Shown here: positions 24,146 to 35,623 of the stretch, in pieces
Position numbering within the stretch: position 1 is the first letter of the stretch
Layout of the letters: each line of letters starts with the position of its first letter
The notes under the pieces: model-generated
Database searches by the model: none
Seen by the model: only the letters and a program-made list of their open reading frames with translations
Told to the model about the DNA's origin: nothing
DNA from: Lichtheimia corymbifera B2541
Lineage: Eukaryota; Mucoromycota; Mucoromycetes; Mucorales; Lichtheimiaceae
DNA: 64,000 nucleotides
NCBI GenBank assembly: GCA_000697475.1
Contig: JNEU01000330.1
Location: 62,001 to 126,000, forward strand
Direction of reading: 5' to 3'
Translations under genes and position numbers: made by a program

Positions 24146-25174
24146 CTAGAATACATTCATACACAGTGAGCTTTTCCGAAACCATAGTAGTTCCCCATCC
24201 TTGTCATTTACCGCTTTTTTGCTCCATCCAATGCGTGTAATTGTATCTTTGGCTGTTCTTGCTGCAGAAGATGATTCGTTGGGTACGGTCAACTCTGGTA
24301 GACGTCGAATGAGAGCTCCGTCTCGAAAGAGAAGTAATGCTGGGAGGTCAAAGGATGCCGGATCACGGCTGATACCATATTCTTCTGCGACATCACCATA
24401 TACATCAATATCCAATTTGCCTAGTTAAATGGATGTAGGTGAGTAGGGTAGCTTTTGTGAGTTGTCGTGATTGTGATTTACCAAACTTGATATGATCGGC
24501 AGAGTATTTCAGAGAGAGCTTGGCAAGAACCGCTTCAAAGTTGAGACAAGCCAGGGACCAATTTGCATAAAGCATAACAACCCAATACTTGGAGGCTGGT
24601 TTCTTGTCCTTGGAGCCTTTGACCTTGTTGAAAAGTTCATCTTGTGATAGCTCGGTAATCTTGGTAGGACCCTGATACCATGGTTGAGGGAAGAGTGTTG
24701 ACAATGCTAGTAGCATGGGCGTGTAAGTATCTAAATACGTGTTTTCACTTGACTTTATCAACTTACTGAACCAACCAATAAGGTAAAGTACCGAGTATCC
24801 CATGCCGTGTTTCCAATAAATCATGCAAAACGAAAAGAACTTGGTATACAATATCAAGACGCTCGCCAATTCTTCAGCTGTATTAGCCATAAGTGCTTTC
24901 CACACCGAGAAACCAAAGAGTGCCAAGTGAGCATTGCGTTCAGCATCCTAATGAGAAGCGAGTTAGTATCATGGCACGTGCACATGGTGTTGAAAATGTC
25001 AAGCGCGTGAAGAGAGAGAGAGAGCGCGCGCGCCATGACGCTACTTACTGTAAACTCGACATTGGGATCCCGTAAACGTTTAAATGACACATAGAGGTAG
25101 CCGCAGCCGTACATTAGGTGGAGCACATAGTAGCGATGGAGGAGACGTTGGCGTAGTTCTGCCAAGGAGGTCAT
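24146..25174 (-). CDS. TMX2-like ER transmembrane thioredoxin-fold protein
   Basis: Exons 25049-25174, 24767-24947, 24482-24730 and 24146-24420 give 276 residues. Hydrophobic segments in the first half (HRYYVLHLMYGCGYLYV, ALFGFSVWKALMAN, FFSFCMIYWKHGMGYSVLYL) anchor it in the ER membrane. The second half is a thioredoxin fold closely matching metazoan TMX2: YWVVMLYANWSLACLNFEAV, KLSLKYSADHIKFGK, then LDIDVY and LPALLLFRDG. The active-site position reads SLAC, with one Cys instead of CxxC. TMX2 itself is also atypical (SNDC), so disulphide exchange is unlikely or limited, and a structural or regulatory role at the ER-mitochondria contact is more plausible. The C-terminus (SSLCMNVF) lacks a KKxx retrieval signal. 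The start ATG at 25174 is the first in the frame. Confidence 0.88.
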
Positions 25175-25557
25175 GTGTATATTATATAGAAAAGAGAAAA
25201 AAGAGAGAGAGAAAGAGAGAGAGAGACAACAAGGCTAATGTCTGTGTGTCTCTCCTACTGCTGCTAAGCAGAAACCTGCCATTTGACTCTATCCCGCTCG
25301 GAGTTTTTGTATACAACCATTTGTGTGACACCAAAAGCTTGTAAAGAATCACATGGTAAAGACATGCTTGCATGATAATCGGGATCATTGTTGTCATACA
25401 CCAAATATGTTTTCCCTTTTTTTAGACTTTGTTTTCGTTATGAGTTTAATACAATCAATGCAATGGATGAATAAAAGAATGATGCCAAGAGGATAAAATG
25501 AAGAATGAAAGGTAAAAGGATAATAATGCACTAAGTAGGAGAGGAGAGGAGAGGATA
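25175..25557. other. Intergenic with GA-rich microsatellites
   Basis: Promoter side of the TMX2-like gene and 3' flank of the phosphatase gene. It has GA repeats around 25195-25225; no gene seen. Confidence 0.5.
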
Positions 25558-27891
25558 TTATGAGAACTCGTCATTGTCATGGTACGCCATATTCAAAAGA
25601 TGGATCTCTCGACAGAGCACAGGCCAAGCAATGGATTTGTGACCAAACATACGCTGTTCCAATTGTAGCATTTCGTACATAAACTTGAGATTGGGCTGGA
25701 TAATGACATTCAATCGCCTTGCGCGCACCAACAAATACGCCTGTGCAAGGGTATACTTGAGATGCTGCATGATATAGCAAATCGTGATTGCTGCGCTACG
25801 GCTCACTCCAACTCGACAATGGATCATACAATGGCTGTTTTGTAATCGCGCCTCGTCTAGATATGAATCGTGTTCATCAAAGATGTCCTTCTTCCACTAT
25901 ATACAATCCCACTTACCAATAAACTTGACAGCTTCTTCGAGTCGACTCTCGATGGAATCAATGCCATCATCATAGAGATTATCAAGAAAATGAACCTTGA
26001 ATTCGGATGCATCGAGACCAGCATGTTCACCAACGCTGACAACGTGTGTGATACCCAGCACCTTGAGCATTCCTGGGTTGGTTGCATGGTTGAGATTGCC
26101 GAGATAGAGGAAGGGGAGAATACGTGATGGGAAAGAGCCTTCAAAACGTGGCGAGTAGAACCAATCAAAACGACTTTTGTATTGAGGATCAATCACAGGC
26201 ATGAGTGGACTTTCCATGATATTGGTGCCGTATACATTCTCAGTGTCCAGCATGGTCATACTCTTGTCATTGTTGTTGTTATTGGATATCTCGTTGAGGT
26301 AGGTGTCATCAAAGAGGGTCCGATTGCCAGCTCGCGGTGTTTCCATATCTTCATCTTCATCTTCATCGTCCTCGTCATATTCTTCATCATCGTCAAAGCC
26401 GTTGTTATCCACGGCATCAGAATTGAGAGTGACACGTGCTGCAGCGCCCGATTGGAGATAAGAATCGATTCGTTTCAATGTCAACATGTCAGCGGCATAG
26501 ACAAAAAAGCTTCGCTTCTCTTGAAGGTACAAGAATGCCTCTGGTAGTCGCAGCTTTTGTTTGTACATGATCCAAGAGAGTACCAATAAGCTCGTTTCAC
26601 TGTATCCATCCGAGCAATGAATAAGGATATCCCGTTCTCGTGTCGCCTGATCATCCATGAATCGAAGCAAGTGGATAAGCTTGTCATAAAACTTGTCAAA
26701 TGATGCCACAGACGAAGGCATAAACGTGGAATATACATCGAGAAAGATCGTCCCGACCGAAGGTGGATATTCTTCATTCAATGTCTCACGTGCCAAAGTA
26801 AGAGTGGAAGGTGATGGCATGTCTGCCAAGTCGTGTGCTTCAATACAAATCGAAAAATTGGTGCTGCTGCCATCCATATCATCCAGATCACCATCATCGG
26901 AAGGCGCGTCTTGTGTATGACCCACCTATTGGTAATGTTAATAAATATATGTATAGGAAACTAATATAAACATACCCAAATGTGCTCTGTGATCTCTGAT
27001 GCTGCACTCATGGCACGAATCTCGTTCTGCTCTTGTTCCCAGAATCTCAAAGGATGACTGAATAAGTATGGGTATTTCTGTGCAATGTCTTCCACAGGCT
27101 CTAAACCGCAAATAAATGTCAATTAGATGCGAACCAGACCCCTGATGTCATTCTAAATACAAACCTTGTATCACAAGCACCCGGTAGATGAGATCATTGG
27201 CATCCTTGATGGCTCGTTTACCAGCATTCTTTTTGACCTTTTCAATGTCTGCCATGCGCTCCTTCCTCAAATGAATCTGTGCTTTCGCCAATGACTTTGC
27301 TGTCTCCATAGCATCCTTTCCATATACAACAAGGTCGCTGATACTTGCAAATCTCAAGGCCTGAATCTGAAAATTGCGTAGATTGACAGTGGTGTCCTTG
27401 TAATCGTAAAAGGTGTCTGTGCTACTATCCACCAATTCCTTGACTGATATGGCATCTCGTAATAATCGTGATCGTCGTACTTGGAATATGCCACTATCAT
27501 TCTCGCCATCATCACCATCAGCATCATCCATATCAACCTCATGGTCCTCTTGCTGTTGCTGACTATGTACCACCATCAGGCCACGATACCGAGGAGGAAG
27601 ACATCGTCGTACACCAAAATACAAGTTTTGCTGATATGAATGACCATCCACGCCATGCAACCATGGAAAGAGCTGTGAAGCGTTCGGCAAGGGTGTCGTG
27701 ATATATTGTTGGTAAAGCGAGGCATATTGATCGCTTGAAATGCGGTAAATGGGGAAGGGGTCGGTCTGCAGGGTATCGTTTAAGAATTCGACAGGGACGT
27801 CAAACAGATCCTGGACGGTGTGAGACGTTGACATTGTTGAAGGGTCGGTTGTGGAATCAGTCGACTGTCGGCATGGATCAATGCTTTCCAT
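25558..27891 (-). CDS. PPS1: PPS1-like dual-specificity protein phosphatase with tandem phosphatase-like domains
   Basis: Exons 27165-27891, 26976-27100, 25917-26925 and 25558-25856 give 719 residues. The N-terminal third is specific to the fungal PPS1 family (PLPNASQLFPWLHGVDGH, CLPPRYRGLM). It is followed by a first phosphatase-like domain (about residues 290-425) in which the signature HCx5R has become HCSDGYSET, with the arginine lost, so this domain is probably inactive. A very acidic linker (DDDEEYDEDDEDEDED) leads to the second domain, with SRILPFLYLGNLNHA and a canonical active site, IHCRVGVSRSAAITICYIM. PPS1 in yeast is a dual-specificity phosphatase acting on phospho-Tyr/Thr and linked to S-phase control. 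The start at 27891 is the first ATG; the frame is open slightly upstream but without ATG. Confidence 0.92.
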
Positions 27892-28785
27892 GAGCAAACA
27901 ACAAGAACGGGAACGAGAGAGGGGCAGGCACAAAGATTCTCGAAAAAGAAAAAGACGAATAGGAACAGAGTATAGAGAAAATGGACATCCAATAAAAATT
28001 CATGTCGTTTGTTTCTGATGCATGGTAGTAATCCAAGAAGTCATTATCGTTGAGCTACTATGGCCCCTTTGTTCCCTTTCTTTGTGGTTCCTTCTATTAC
28101 TCGATAAATGTACTATTTCATTATGGATGTATCCTCTTTTGGCTCAAAGTCATTAGATCCATCAAGTGGATGTCTATTTTTTCGACATAATGTCTATATC
28201 CAACACCATTTTAAGGGAGATGGGAATTGTTCTCATCCCACCAATACATGTATTCCCCTTTGAACAAAAGTGGGATCGACCTGGTATATATGTCATCCGC
28301 TCATGACTTTCCCACCCTAATGACGGTACATTGACATGGGGCAAGGTACTAGTACTACACATTCTCGAGGTGATAAGCACTATTCTTCCTGCCAAGAAGC
28401 TATCTTTTCCCATCATTTAGACGTTGATATTACCGCTGACCCATCAACGAGATCACGCTTCCCCAAGACTATATGCATCCTAGCAGCTATACTTGACTTT
28501 TATGCGTCATCTTTAGAGCTAAATACATTCGTTGACTTATTCAAAGTGGATATTCACGCGCCCTATTGCATGATGATAGTAAGGTACATACAATCTCAGC
28601 TTATCCAACCAAACCAAACATTGTTAGCTTACTGATAAGCTTTCCCATTACGATCACTTTTTTCCCAGTCGGAGCAGCTGAGCTTGTTGTCAAGCTAGAA
28701 TATAAAGAGCCCCCCAACCAGCCCTCTCAAAGAAAATTATCCTCTTTCTTTTTTTCTTTCACACGTTTGGAAAAAGAACAACAAG
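27892..28785. other. Divergent promoter region
   Basis: 0.9 kb between the phosphatase (minus) and the amidohydrolase (plus). A TATA element (tataaaga) at 28701-28708 lies about 80 bp upstream of the amidohydrolase ATG. No gene seen. Confidence 0.5.
28701..28708 (+). promoter_or_regulatory. TATA box of the amidohydrolase gene
   Basis: tataaaga, 78-85 bp upstream of the ATG at 28786, followed by a C/T-rich leader. Confidence 0.65.
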
Positions 28786-30242
28786 ATGCTTTATATCAAT
28801 GGAACAATCGCTACGGTGAATGCTCGCCGGGAGATCATCAAGGATGGTGCTATCATGGTGGAAGGCAACCGTATTAAGCAAGTGGGCAAGACCGTTGATC
28901 TCAAGAAGGCTTTCCCTGATGAACCTACCTATGATTTGGAGAACAAGTTGGTGATTCCTGGTCTCGTGGATACGCATGTGCACTTGGCCCAATGTTTGAT
29001 CCGTGGTTCTGGTGATGACTGTGAGCTTATCCAGTGGTTGTGCGAAACCATTTGGGTGTTGCAAGGCCAAATGACTCACGAGGAAACCTATGCAAGCGCT
29101 CGCCTTTGTATTGCAGAGATGCTCAAGTCTGGAACGACAGCCTTCCTCGAGGCCATGTTGGCAGATCGCTATGGGTTCGATGGCATTGCCAAGGCCGTTG
29201 AAGAATCCGGAATCCGTGGTTGCATTGGCAAGATCGTCATGGACGTCGGCAAGTACGCTTCCCAAAACGCACTTACTATGCACCCTGGCTTGGTCGAAAC
29301 GCGTGAACAGAGCTTGTTGGGTGTCCTCAAGATGCATGAGAAATGGCATGGCAAAGCCAATGATCGTATCCGTAAGTATTGTCATGCATGATCATCCTTT
29401 TGCTACGTTTTCTTTACTGATATGGCTTGTGATCATTAGATGTTTGGTTTGGTGCACGCACTCCCCCTGGTATCAGCGTGGATTTGCTCAAGGAGATGAC
29501 CCAATTGTCGCGTGAACGTGGCATCCGTATCACTATGCATTGTGCTGAAGTTCAAGCTGATAAAGTCCATTATCGCGAGAACCATAACATGCGCCCTTGT
29601 GAATTCGCCCAACATGTTGGCTTACTTGGTGATCAATCTGTTCTTGTGCACATGGTCTGGCTTGACGATGTCGATATCAAGTTGTTGGCTGAGACTGGCA
29701 CTCATGTCTCTCACAATCCTTCCTCCAACAGCAAGCTTGCTTCCGGTGTGGCTCCCATTCCACGTATGATTGAAGCTGGTGTCAATGTGGGTCTTGGCTG
29801 TGATGGTGGTCCAAGCAACAACTGCTATGATTTGATTCAAGAAATGAAATTGGCTGCACTTATCCACAAAGCCGTGTCTTGTGATCCCGTGACCATGCCT
29901 GCCGAAACCGTTTTGGAGATGGCTACTATCAATGGCGCTAAGGCTCTTGGCTTGGAACATGAGATTGGCTCTTTGGAACCTGGCAAGAAGGCTGACTTTG
30001 TCGTGCTTGACTTTGAAAGCAAGCTCCACACCAATCCTAACCCGAATCCCATTTCCACGCTGGTGTATGCTGCAATTGGACAAAACGTTGAAACAGTCGT
30101 TATCGATGGTCGTGTGGTGGTCGAAAAGGGCGAGCTCTTGACGATGGATGAAGAAGAAATTCGAAGCGAAGCTAGACGCCATGCCGAAGCCTTGTATAAC
30201 CGTGCTGGCTTCCGCGGTCAACCCAAGTGGCCCATTGTTTAA
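28786..30242 (+). CDS. MTA/SAH-deaminase-like amidohydrolase
   Basis: Exons 28786-29371 and 29440-30242 give 462 residues. It belongs to the cytosine-deaminase/AtzA branch of the amidohydrolase superfamily. Metal and catalytic residues are visible in order: GLVDTHVHLAQ (HxH, residues 64 and 66), TMHCAEVQ, LVHMVWLDD, THVSHNPSSNSKLASG and GLGCDGGPSNN. The closest motif match is bacterial 5-methylthioadenosine/S-adenosylhomocysteine deaminase, but the same signatures occur in triazine hydrolases and 8-oxoguanine deaminases, so the substrate is inferred only as a purine-type or related heterocycle. There is no signal peptide; it is presumably cytosolic. Codon use is strongly biased to preferred codons and there is only one intron, suggesting high expression. 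Bacterial-like homologues in fungi can reflect old horizontal transfer, which cannot be tested here. Confidence 0.9.
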
Positions 30243-30693
30243 ACATCATCGCTTTGCGCCGTGGTTGCAGATAACCCACACAAAAAAACTGAGTAAGTGC
30301 ACATCACACACATTATATTTTAACCCTTTCTTTCCTTTATATTCGGTGGTTGCAGGCAACCCACTCTAAAAAAACTGAGTAAGTGTTACTTTTTTTCTTT
30401 TTTTTCTTCATGTTGTTAGCTAGTAGTAGTAGTCGTAGTAGAGAACGTGAAAAATAAATGTGATGAAGCACTTTTCAGAAAAACAATCATACTGCTATAT
30501 AATGTAATGCACACGTCTTTGATGATCATCCACTGTTTAAGGTCAGGTGCCACGAGATTGCAGGAAATGGCGAACCGCGCTGATTGAAAGATACACAGCA
30601 CCTCTCTACAACCCACCCACCAACACACCTCAAACCAACCCATCCACTCATTTCCCATCATCCAACCTTTGACGCTCCTCTCAATCTACCACA
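30243..30693. other. 3' flank of the amidohydrolase with duplicated splice-site cassette, and AP-2 sigma promoter
   Basis: Contains the two repeat copies described below and, to the right, a leader-like region before the AP-2 sigma ATG at 30694. Confidence 0.6.
30261..30385 (+). repeat. Two direct copies (~39 nt) carrying a 3' splice site, a mini-exon and a 5' splice site
   Basis: Copy 1 (30261-30299) and copy 2 (30346-30385) share gtggttgcag, then (at/gc)aacccac, then a short A-rich tract ending aactgagtaagtg. Each therefore carries an acceptor (ttgcag) and a consensus donor (gtaagt). The interval 30293-30355, from the copy 1 donor to the copy 2 acceptor, is a well-formed 63-nt intron. It lies just after the amidohydrolase stop. 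Confidence 0.8.
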
Positions 30694-31300
30694 ATGGTAC
30701 AGCATTGAATACAACGGCTCCAAATACAGTATCTAATCAGCATACGGTGATAGATTCGCTTTATTCTCGTACAGAATCGTCAGGGCAAAACAAGACTTGC
30801 AAAGTGGTATGTGCCATTTGAAGATGACGAGAAGGTCAAGCTCAAGGGCGAAGTCCACCGGTTAATTGCACCGAGAGATCAGAAGCACCAAAGCAACTTT
30901 ATCGAGGTAAGTATAAAAAAGGGGATGGTTATGATATTTATGCTAAGATGTATATGATGGATAGTATCGTAACTACAAGATCGTGTATCGTCGCTATGCT
31001 GGCTTGTTCTTTTGCGTGTGTGTTGATACCAATGACAACGAATTGGCCTATCTCGAAGCAATCCACTTTTTCGTCGAGGTTTTGGATGCATTCTTTGGCA
31101 ACGTCTGCGAATTGGATTTGGTCTTTAATTTCTACAAGGTAGGCTATTTGGATAGGTTGCACAGGTGGACAACATATTGATTGGAGGGGATTTGATAGGT
31201 GTATGCCATCCTGGATGAAGTGTTTCTGGCAGGCGAGATTGAAGAGACTAGCAAGAACATTGTGCTTACTCGACTTGACCATCTTGATAAATTAGAATAA
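30694..31300 (+). CDS. APS2: AP-2 clathrin adaptor complex, sigma subunit
   Basis: Exons 30694-30696, 30754-30906, 30965-31138 and 31199-31300 give 143 residues, matching the 142-residue length of the family. The first coding exon contains only the ATG. After a 57-nt intron (branch-like ctaat) the protein continues [20 protein letters not shown], the near-invariant N-terminus of AP-2 sigma. Other family blocks are [50 protein letters not shown] and [10 protein letters not shown]. It forms the small core of the AP-2 complex, which recognises dileucine sorting signals in clathrin-mediated endocytosis at the plasma membrane. The sequence is closer to AP-2 than to AP-1 sigma (LIQNR/LVQNR start, GEIEETS). 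Confidence 0.96.
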
Positions 31301-33105
31301 GCTATACCCTATCTCTCTCTCTCCCTTCCTTCACGTAATATTCTCCTCTCTTCATCCGTTTCTCTATCCCTCTATCATTTTGTATATATAAAGCTTGAGC
31401 AGATGAATTCTCTTTACTTGGTTGTCATGGGCAATGTTCCCAAAAAGTGCGTAGATGATCCGATTAGTGGGATGTGTATTACATGGCTCATGCATATTAG
31501 GCGCAGCACACACCTTATCAACCACCTTCATCGAATGATTCCTCTCTAAAACTTAATGAACGAATGAATATAGCCACGCCTTTAGATGACAAAGCGCTTG
31601 TTTTGGAAACATCGAATGCTCTCAATGGAACATCCCTGCCATTGCTTGATTTTCAGGAACATGTGCTATCGTTGGTTACCGAGTGTTTCGATCGCCCAGT
31701 AATCCCCTTATGCAGAAAGTAAAACCAAGCCGAGTTTCCATGGGTTCATAGATAAGAAGAATGATACCTTGATGGCATACTATTTTCAACCGGTTGCTAG
31801 GTTGACATGTTTGTAGGTATCCAGGATACCGATGAATGACAGCAAATGTATACATGCATTGGCCCTTGCGGATAAATCACTCAACAGAAGAATCGATTGT
31901 GATCTATACGCCCCTTCTTCTCGCGATTGTATTATGGAAAGAGCACTGATCTATGATTCGACCGGCGCATTAACTCTAAAAAGACATGGTATGATGGATT
32001 TTCACACGAGGGAGCATGGTTGCTCAGCTTGATGCTCACTCATTTCTGCCCACCATTGATATGCTTGCCGCTTGTGTGCCCATCTTAATACCATGTTCCT
32101 TGTACACAACGGCAATGGTATATATCGGGTCAAAAGCACAATGGTCGAATTGGGTAAATTTTCCCTCGTATCAACTCATGGTGACCTAAAAGTGAGCTTG
32201 GCTAACAAGGAACAGAGAGAACCGTTGCACGAAACATGGTTACATAATACAACTTGTAATGCGTTGACCTTACTCCATTTGAATGTTTCTGAAATCAAAC
32301 CAATCTGATGATGTATGTGCGACCCAAAAGCACAAGCACAAAGCAATGACTGGGAAAAAAAGTTAAATCTGGCAGCATGTGTTTTTGAATTTAGCTTATG
32401 CAGTAGCATTACCAATCAATGTAGCATTGAACCATGTTGGATTATGAATGTTTTATCATTGCAAAGGTGTAAAAGGATCACTTTCGACGTCATATAGGTA
32501 ACTCTCTTGGCGTTCACCAATAGCGGGTGTATCCCGAAATCAAAGTTGACGGCGAATAACCAGCCAATCGATAATTTTTCCATTTGTTCCAAAGGCTCAT
32601 CATCCACTTTGGTAAATATCACCGCTCATCACTCATTTGTCGATACCAAAGATATGAGGGGCCCCACATTAAACCCAATGAATTTGATTGTGTGGGGAAG
32701 GGGAGCATGCTTCATTGACAATCGGTGTGTGGTGGCAAGTCTTTGACCCTTATCCTTACGCTATAAGCAGCAAATGGTTATATTTTCCTGATTCCTTTGT
32801 GAGTCTACAAATGGGGAAAAGCAAAACCAAAAGAGGTCAAATAATCCGAGCGTTGAAGCGCTCATGTGAACCCGCGGCTTGTGTGAAGAAAATACACACG
32901 CCCATCAAGGCAAGATCACGATGTGTGTGTCCACCACCACCGCGTCATTCCACCCCGCAATGCAACACAATTTATGATTGTTTCTGGCAAGATCATTCAC
33001 GGACGGAGCAATGGAAAAACCGAAGATCCCCATAAATATATAAAGCGGGCAGTCTGGGGTAAAGGTCTTCTTCTCCACATTGTCACTGTATCCATCAAAA
33101 AGCAA
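31301..33105. other. Intergenic, promoter of the sugar transporter
   Basis: 1.8 kb with no recognisable gene on either strand. A TATA element (atatataaag, about 33036-33045) lies about 60 bp before the transporter ATG. Confidence 0.5.
33036..33045 (+). promoter_or_regulatory. TATA box of the sugar transporter gene
   Basis: atatataaag, 61-70 bp upstream of the start codon at 33106. Confidence 0.65.
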
Positions 33106-35081
33106 ATGGCTCCAGTCATCGCTGTCAAACAAGGGCCTAGTGACCCTAACATAAAATCGGAAGCAGGTGCCATCATTTACATGTAAATATCCCACCTTGT
33201 TTCCACTCTTGGCCACATTTTTCCTTTTCTCTCCATTTCTTATCACCTTGTCATCGTTACATGCTCACACGCACACTTTTTTCTCCTTTTCCAGAAACAC
33301 TGCTTTTGCTGCTCTTGGTGGTTTCCTTTTTGGCTGTAAGTGGACAACCCTGATGCTCATAACACACGATAGGCTCACTCAACTTTCAACATTAGATGAC
33401 TTTGGTGTCACCAGCAGTGTGATTGAAATGGAACCTTTTCAACAATACTTTGCACCTTTGACTCCCGGCATCAAGGTATATACATATATCGGAATACGAA
33501 TTGAGATATGCAGATCTCCATCATCTAATATGATCTGTTGCACAGGGCGCCCTTAACTCTCTCATGGCCTGTGGTGCCGTTTTTGGATGCTTAATTGCTG
33601 GTTGGATGTCGGATCGTTGGGGCCGTCGTGATAGCATTACGCTTTCTGCATTATTGTTTATTGTGGGTGGTGTCCTTCAAACTGCATCTGTCCATATTGC
33701 CATGCAATTGGTGGGTCGTTTCATTTCCGGTCTCTCTGTTGGTGCCTGCTCTTTCCTTTGTAAGTAATACAAGTGCTACGTTCTACCTATTATTTTATTC
33801 ACACGAACGAATGATGCAGCACCTATGTATAATGCAGAATTGGCACCCAAAGAAATTCGTGGTCGATTGGTCGGTTTCCAGCAATTCATGATTGATACCG
33901 GTATGCTTGTTTCCGGTTGGCTAGGCTTTGGTACCAACTACCTCTTGAGCGACTGGTCATGGCGCACTCCTTACCTTGTACAAATCGCTCCTGCCATTGT
34001 TCTCGCTCTTGCACCTTTCATTTTACCTCGATCGCCACGTTGGTTGGTAGAAAAAGGCCGTATTGACGAAGCACACCGAGTTCTTGCAAGAATCCATGGC
34101 AAAGGCGATCTCAACCATCCCTATGTGTTGCATGAATTGCAAGAAATCAAGGATAACGTTGAACTCGAAAACAACGTGGCAGTGGATAACTATTGGCAAA
34201 TGCTCAAGGATCGCAAGAATAGTCGTGTTCTCTGGGTTGGATGTTCCATTGCCGTATTCCAACAACTCACTGGAGCCAACGTGATTATGGTAAGATGCGA
34301 TGATTAGAATTGCTCTTGTAGAATGCCATGTTCTCATTCACAATTGATATAGTATTATGCCCCATTGATGTTCAAGCAAGCAGGTCTCAAGGGTGACTTA
34401 TCTTTACTTGCCAATGGTATCGATTACATTGTCATGGTCATCTTTTGTATTCCTGGCATGTGGTTGGTTGATAAGCTTGGTCGTGTCAAACTTATGATCA
34501 TTGGTTCAGTCGGCATGTGCTGTGGCTTCTTTATTATGGCTGGCTTGTATGGCGGATGCGGTTATGTCGAATGGTCCGAGGCCGACTTGAGTCATGTGAT
34601 AAATATGTCAAATCACCCTGAAGCGGCGAACGCGGTTATCGCGTTCATTTTCATCTTTGTTGCATTCTACGGTACCACTTGGGCACCAGTTGCATGGATT
34701 TATATTGCTGAAATCTTCCCATTACGTATCCGTTCCAAGGGTTTTGCCTTTGCCTCAGCTCTTTTGTGGTGTGCCAATATCCTGGTTGGTCAAGTAACAC
34801 CTATTCTCATGGATAAGATCACATATGGTACCTATATCCTCTATGGCGTTGTCGGCTTGATCATGTTGGCATGGATCATTCTATTTGCTCCTGAGCCTAA
34901 AGGACTTAGTTTGGAAGAAATGGAAGTCATTTTCCATGGTCCTATCATTGTCACCAACCTCGACTATGACGCTTATTTGGCTGCTCACAAGGAAGATATC
35001 GAACAAAAGCGTGCCGAAGTCGAAGCAGCCGCTGGCGGTAAATCTACCAAGATCGAAGCCAACTTTGATGAGAAGGCCTAA
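33106..35081 (+). CDS. MFS sugar (hexose-type) transporter
   Basis: Exons 33106-33182, 33295-33335, 33396-33475, 33546-33759, 33820-34289 and 34353-35081 give 536 residues with about 12 hydrophobic segments. Sugar-porter signatures are present: NTAFAALGGFLFGYDFG in helix 1, DRWGRRDS in loop 2-3, GRFISGLSVGACS, PMYNAELAPKEIRGRL after helix 4, PRSPRWLVEKGR in the central loop, QQLTGANVI in helix 7, and AEIFPLRIRSKG after helix 10. The tail is cytosolic and Lys/Glu-rich. Such proteins carry hexoses or related polyols by facilitation or proton symport across the plasma membrane; the substrate cannot be fixed from motifs. The short first three exons split helix 1, so the N-terminus is seen only after splicing. 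The TATA box and C/T-rich leader support the start at 33106. Confidence 0.93.
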
Positions 35082-35623
35082 ACCATCATTTATACTCCAT
35101 CTATTCACACGCACATACCATCCCTCTTCTTCCTTTCTCTTCCACCCGCTGTGTTGTTATTAATACCTTATTATGTTACATATAACTTAATCGTACTGGA
35201 TGCGATGATGTCTTCACCCCCAAACAACATATACAAGCTTATAAAATCGTGTACAATAATAAAAAAGCTTTTACAAAAACAAAGAATCCACCATCATATG
35301 CACGTCAAACATGCACCAAAAGATCCAAGGAATGTCAAAGGTAGTAAGAGCAAATCGTTTTTATTCCTTTCTGATGGCGTGTGGCTGACTACATTATCAA
35401 GTGCACAAAGGTGACTGTAATATCGATCTCCAAGGATACGTGTCAAACCTGGCTCAATCTTTTGTGTATCTAACACTACATATCCAAATGATCCAACTAG
35501 ATCAAGCAACCAGACATAAAACACAACGTTGTAAAAGATGATGATATGAATACTTTTAAGGTCAATTTATTCTCCCTGTCCGTTTAAAGGCGGATGATGA
35601 ATGGGGGGAATGAATGAGGACAT
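35082..35623. other. Convergent 3' flanks
   Basis: 0.5 kb between the transporter and uS10 gene ends; A/T-rich, no gene seen. Confidence 0.5.

Noticed and set aside
28759..30221. Long minus-strand ORFs (208 and 199 codons) over the amidohydrolase
   Set aside because: They mirror a gene with complete metal-binding motifs and strong codon bias on the plus strand; biased genes often leave open antisense frames.
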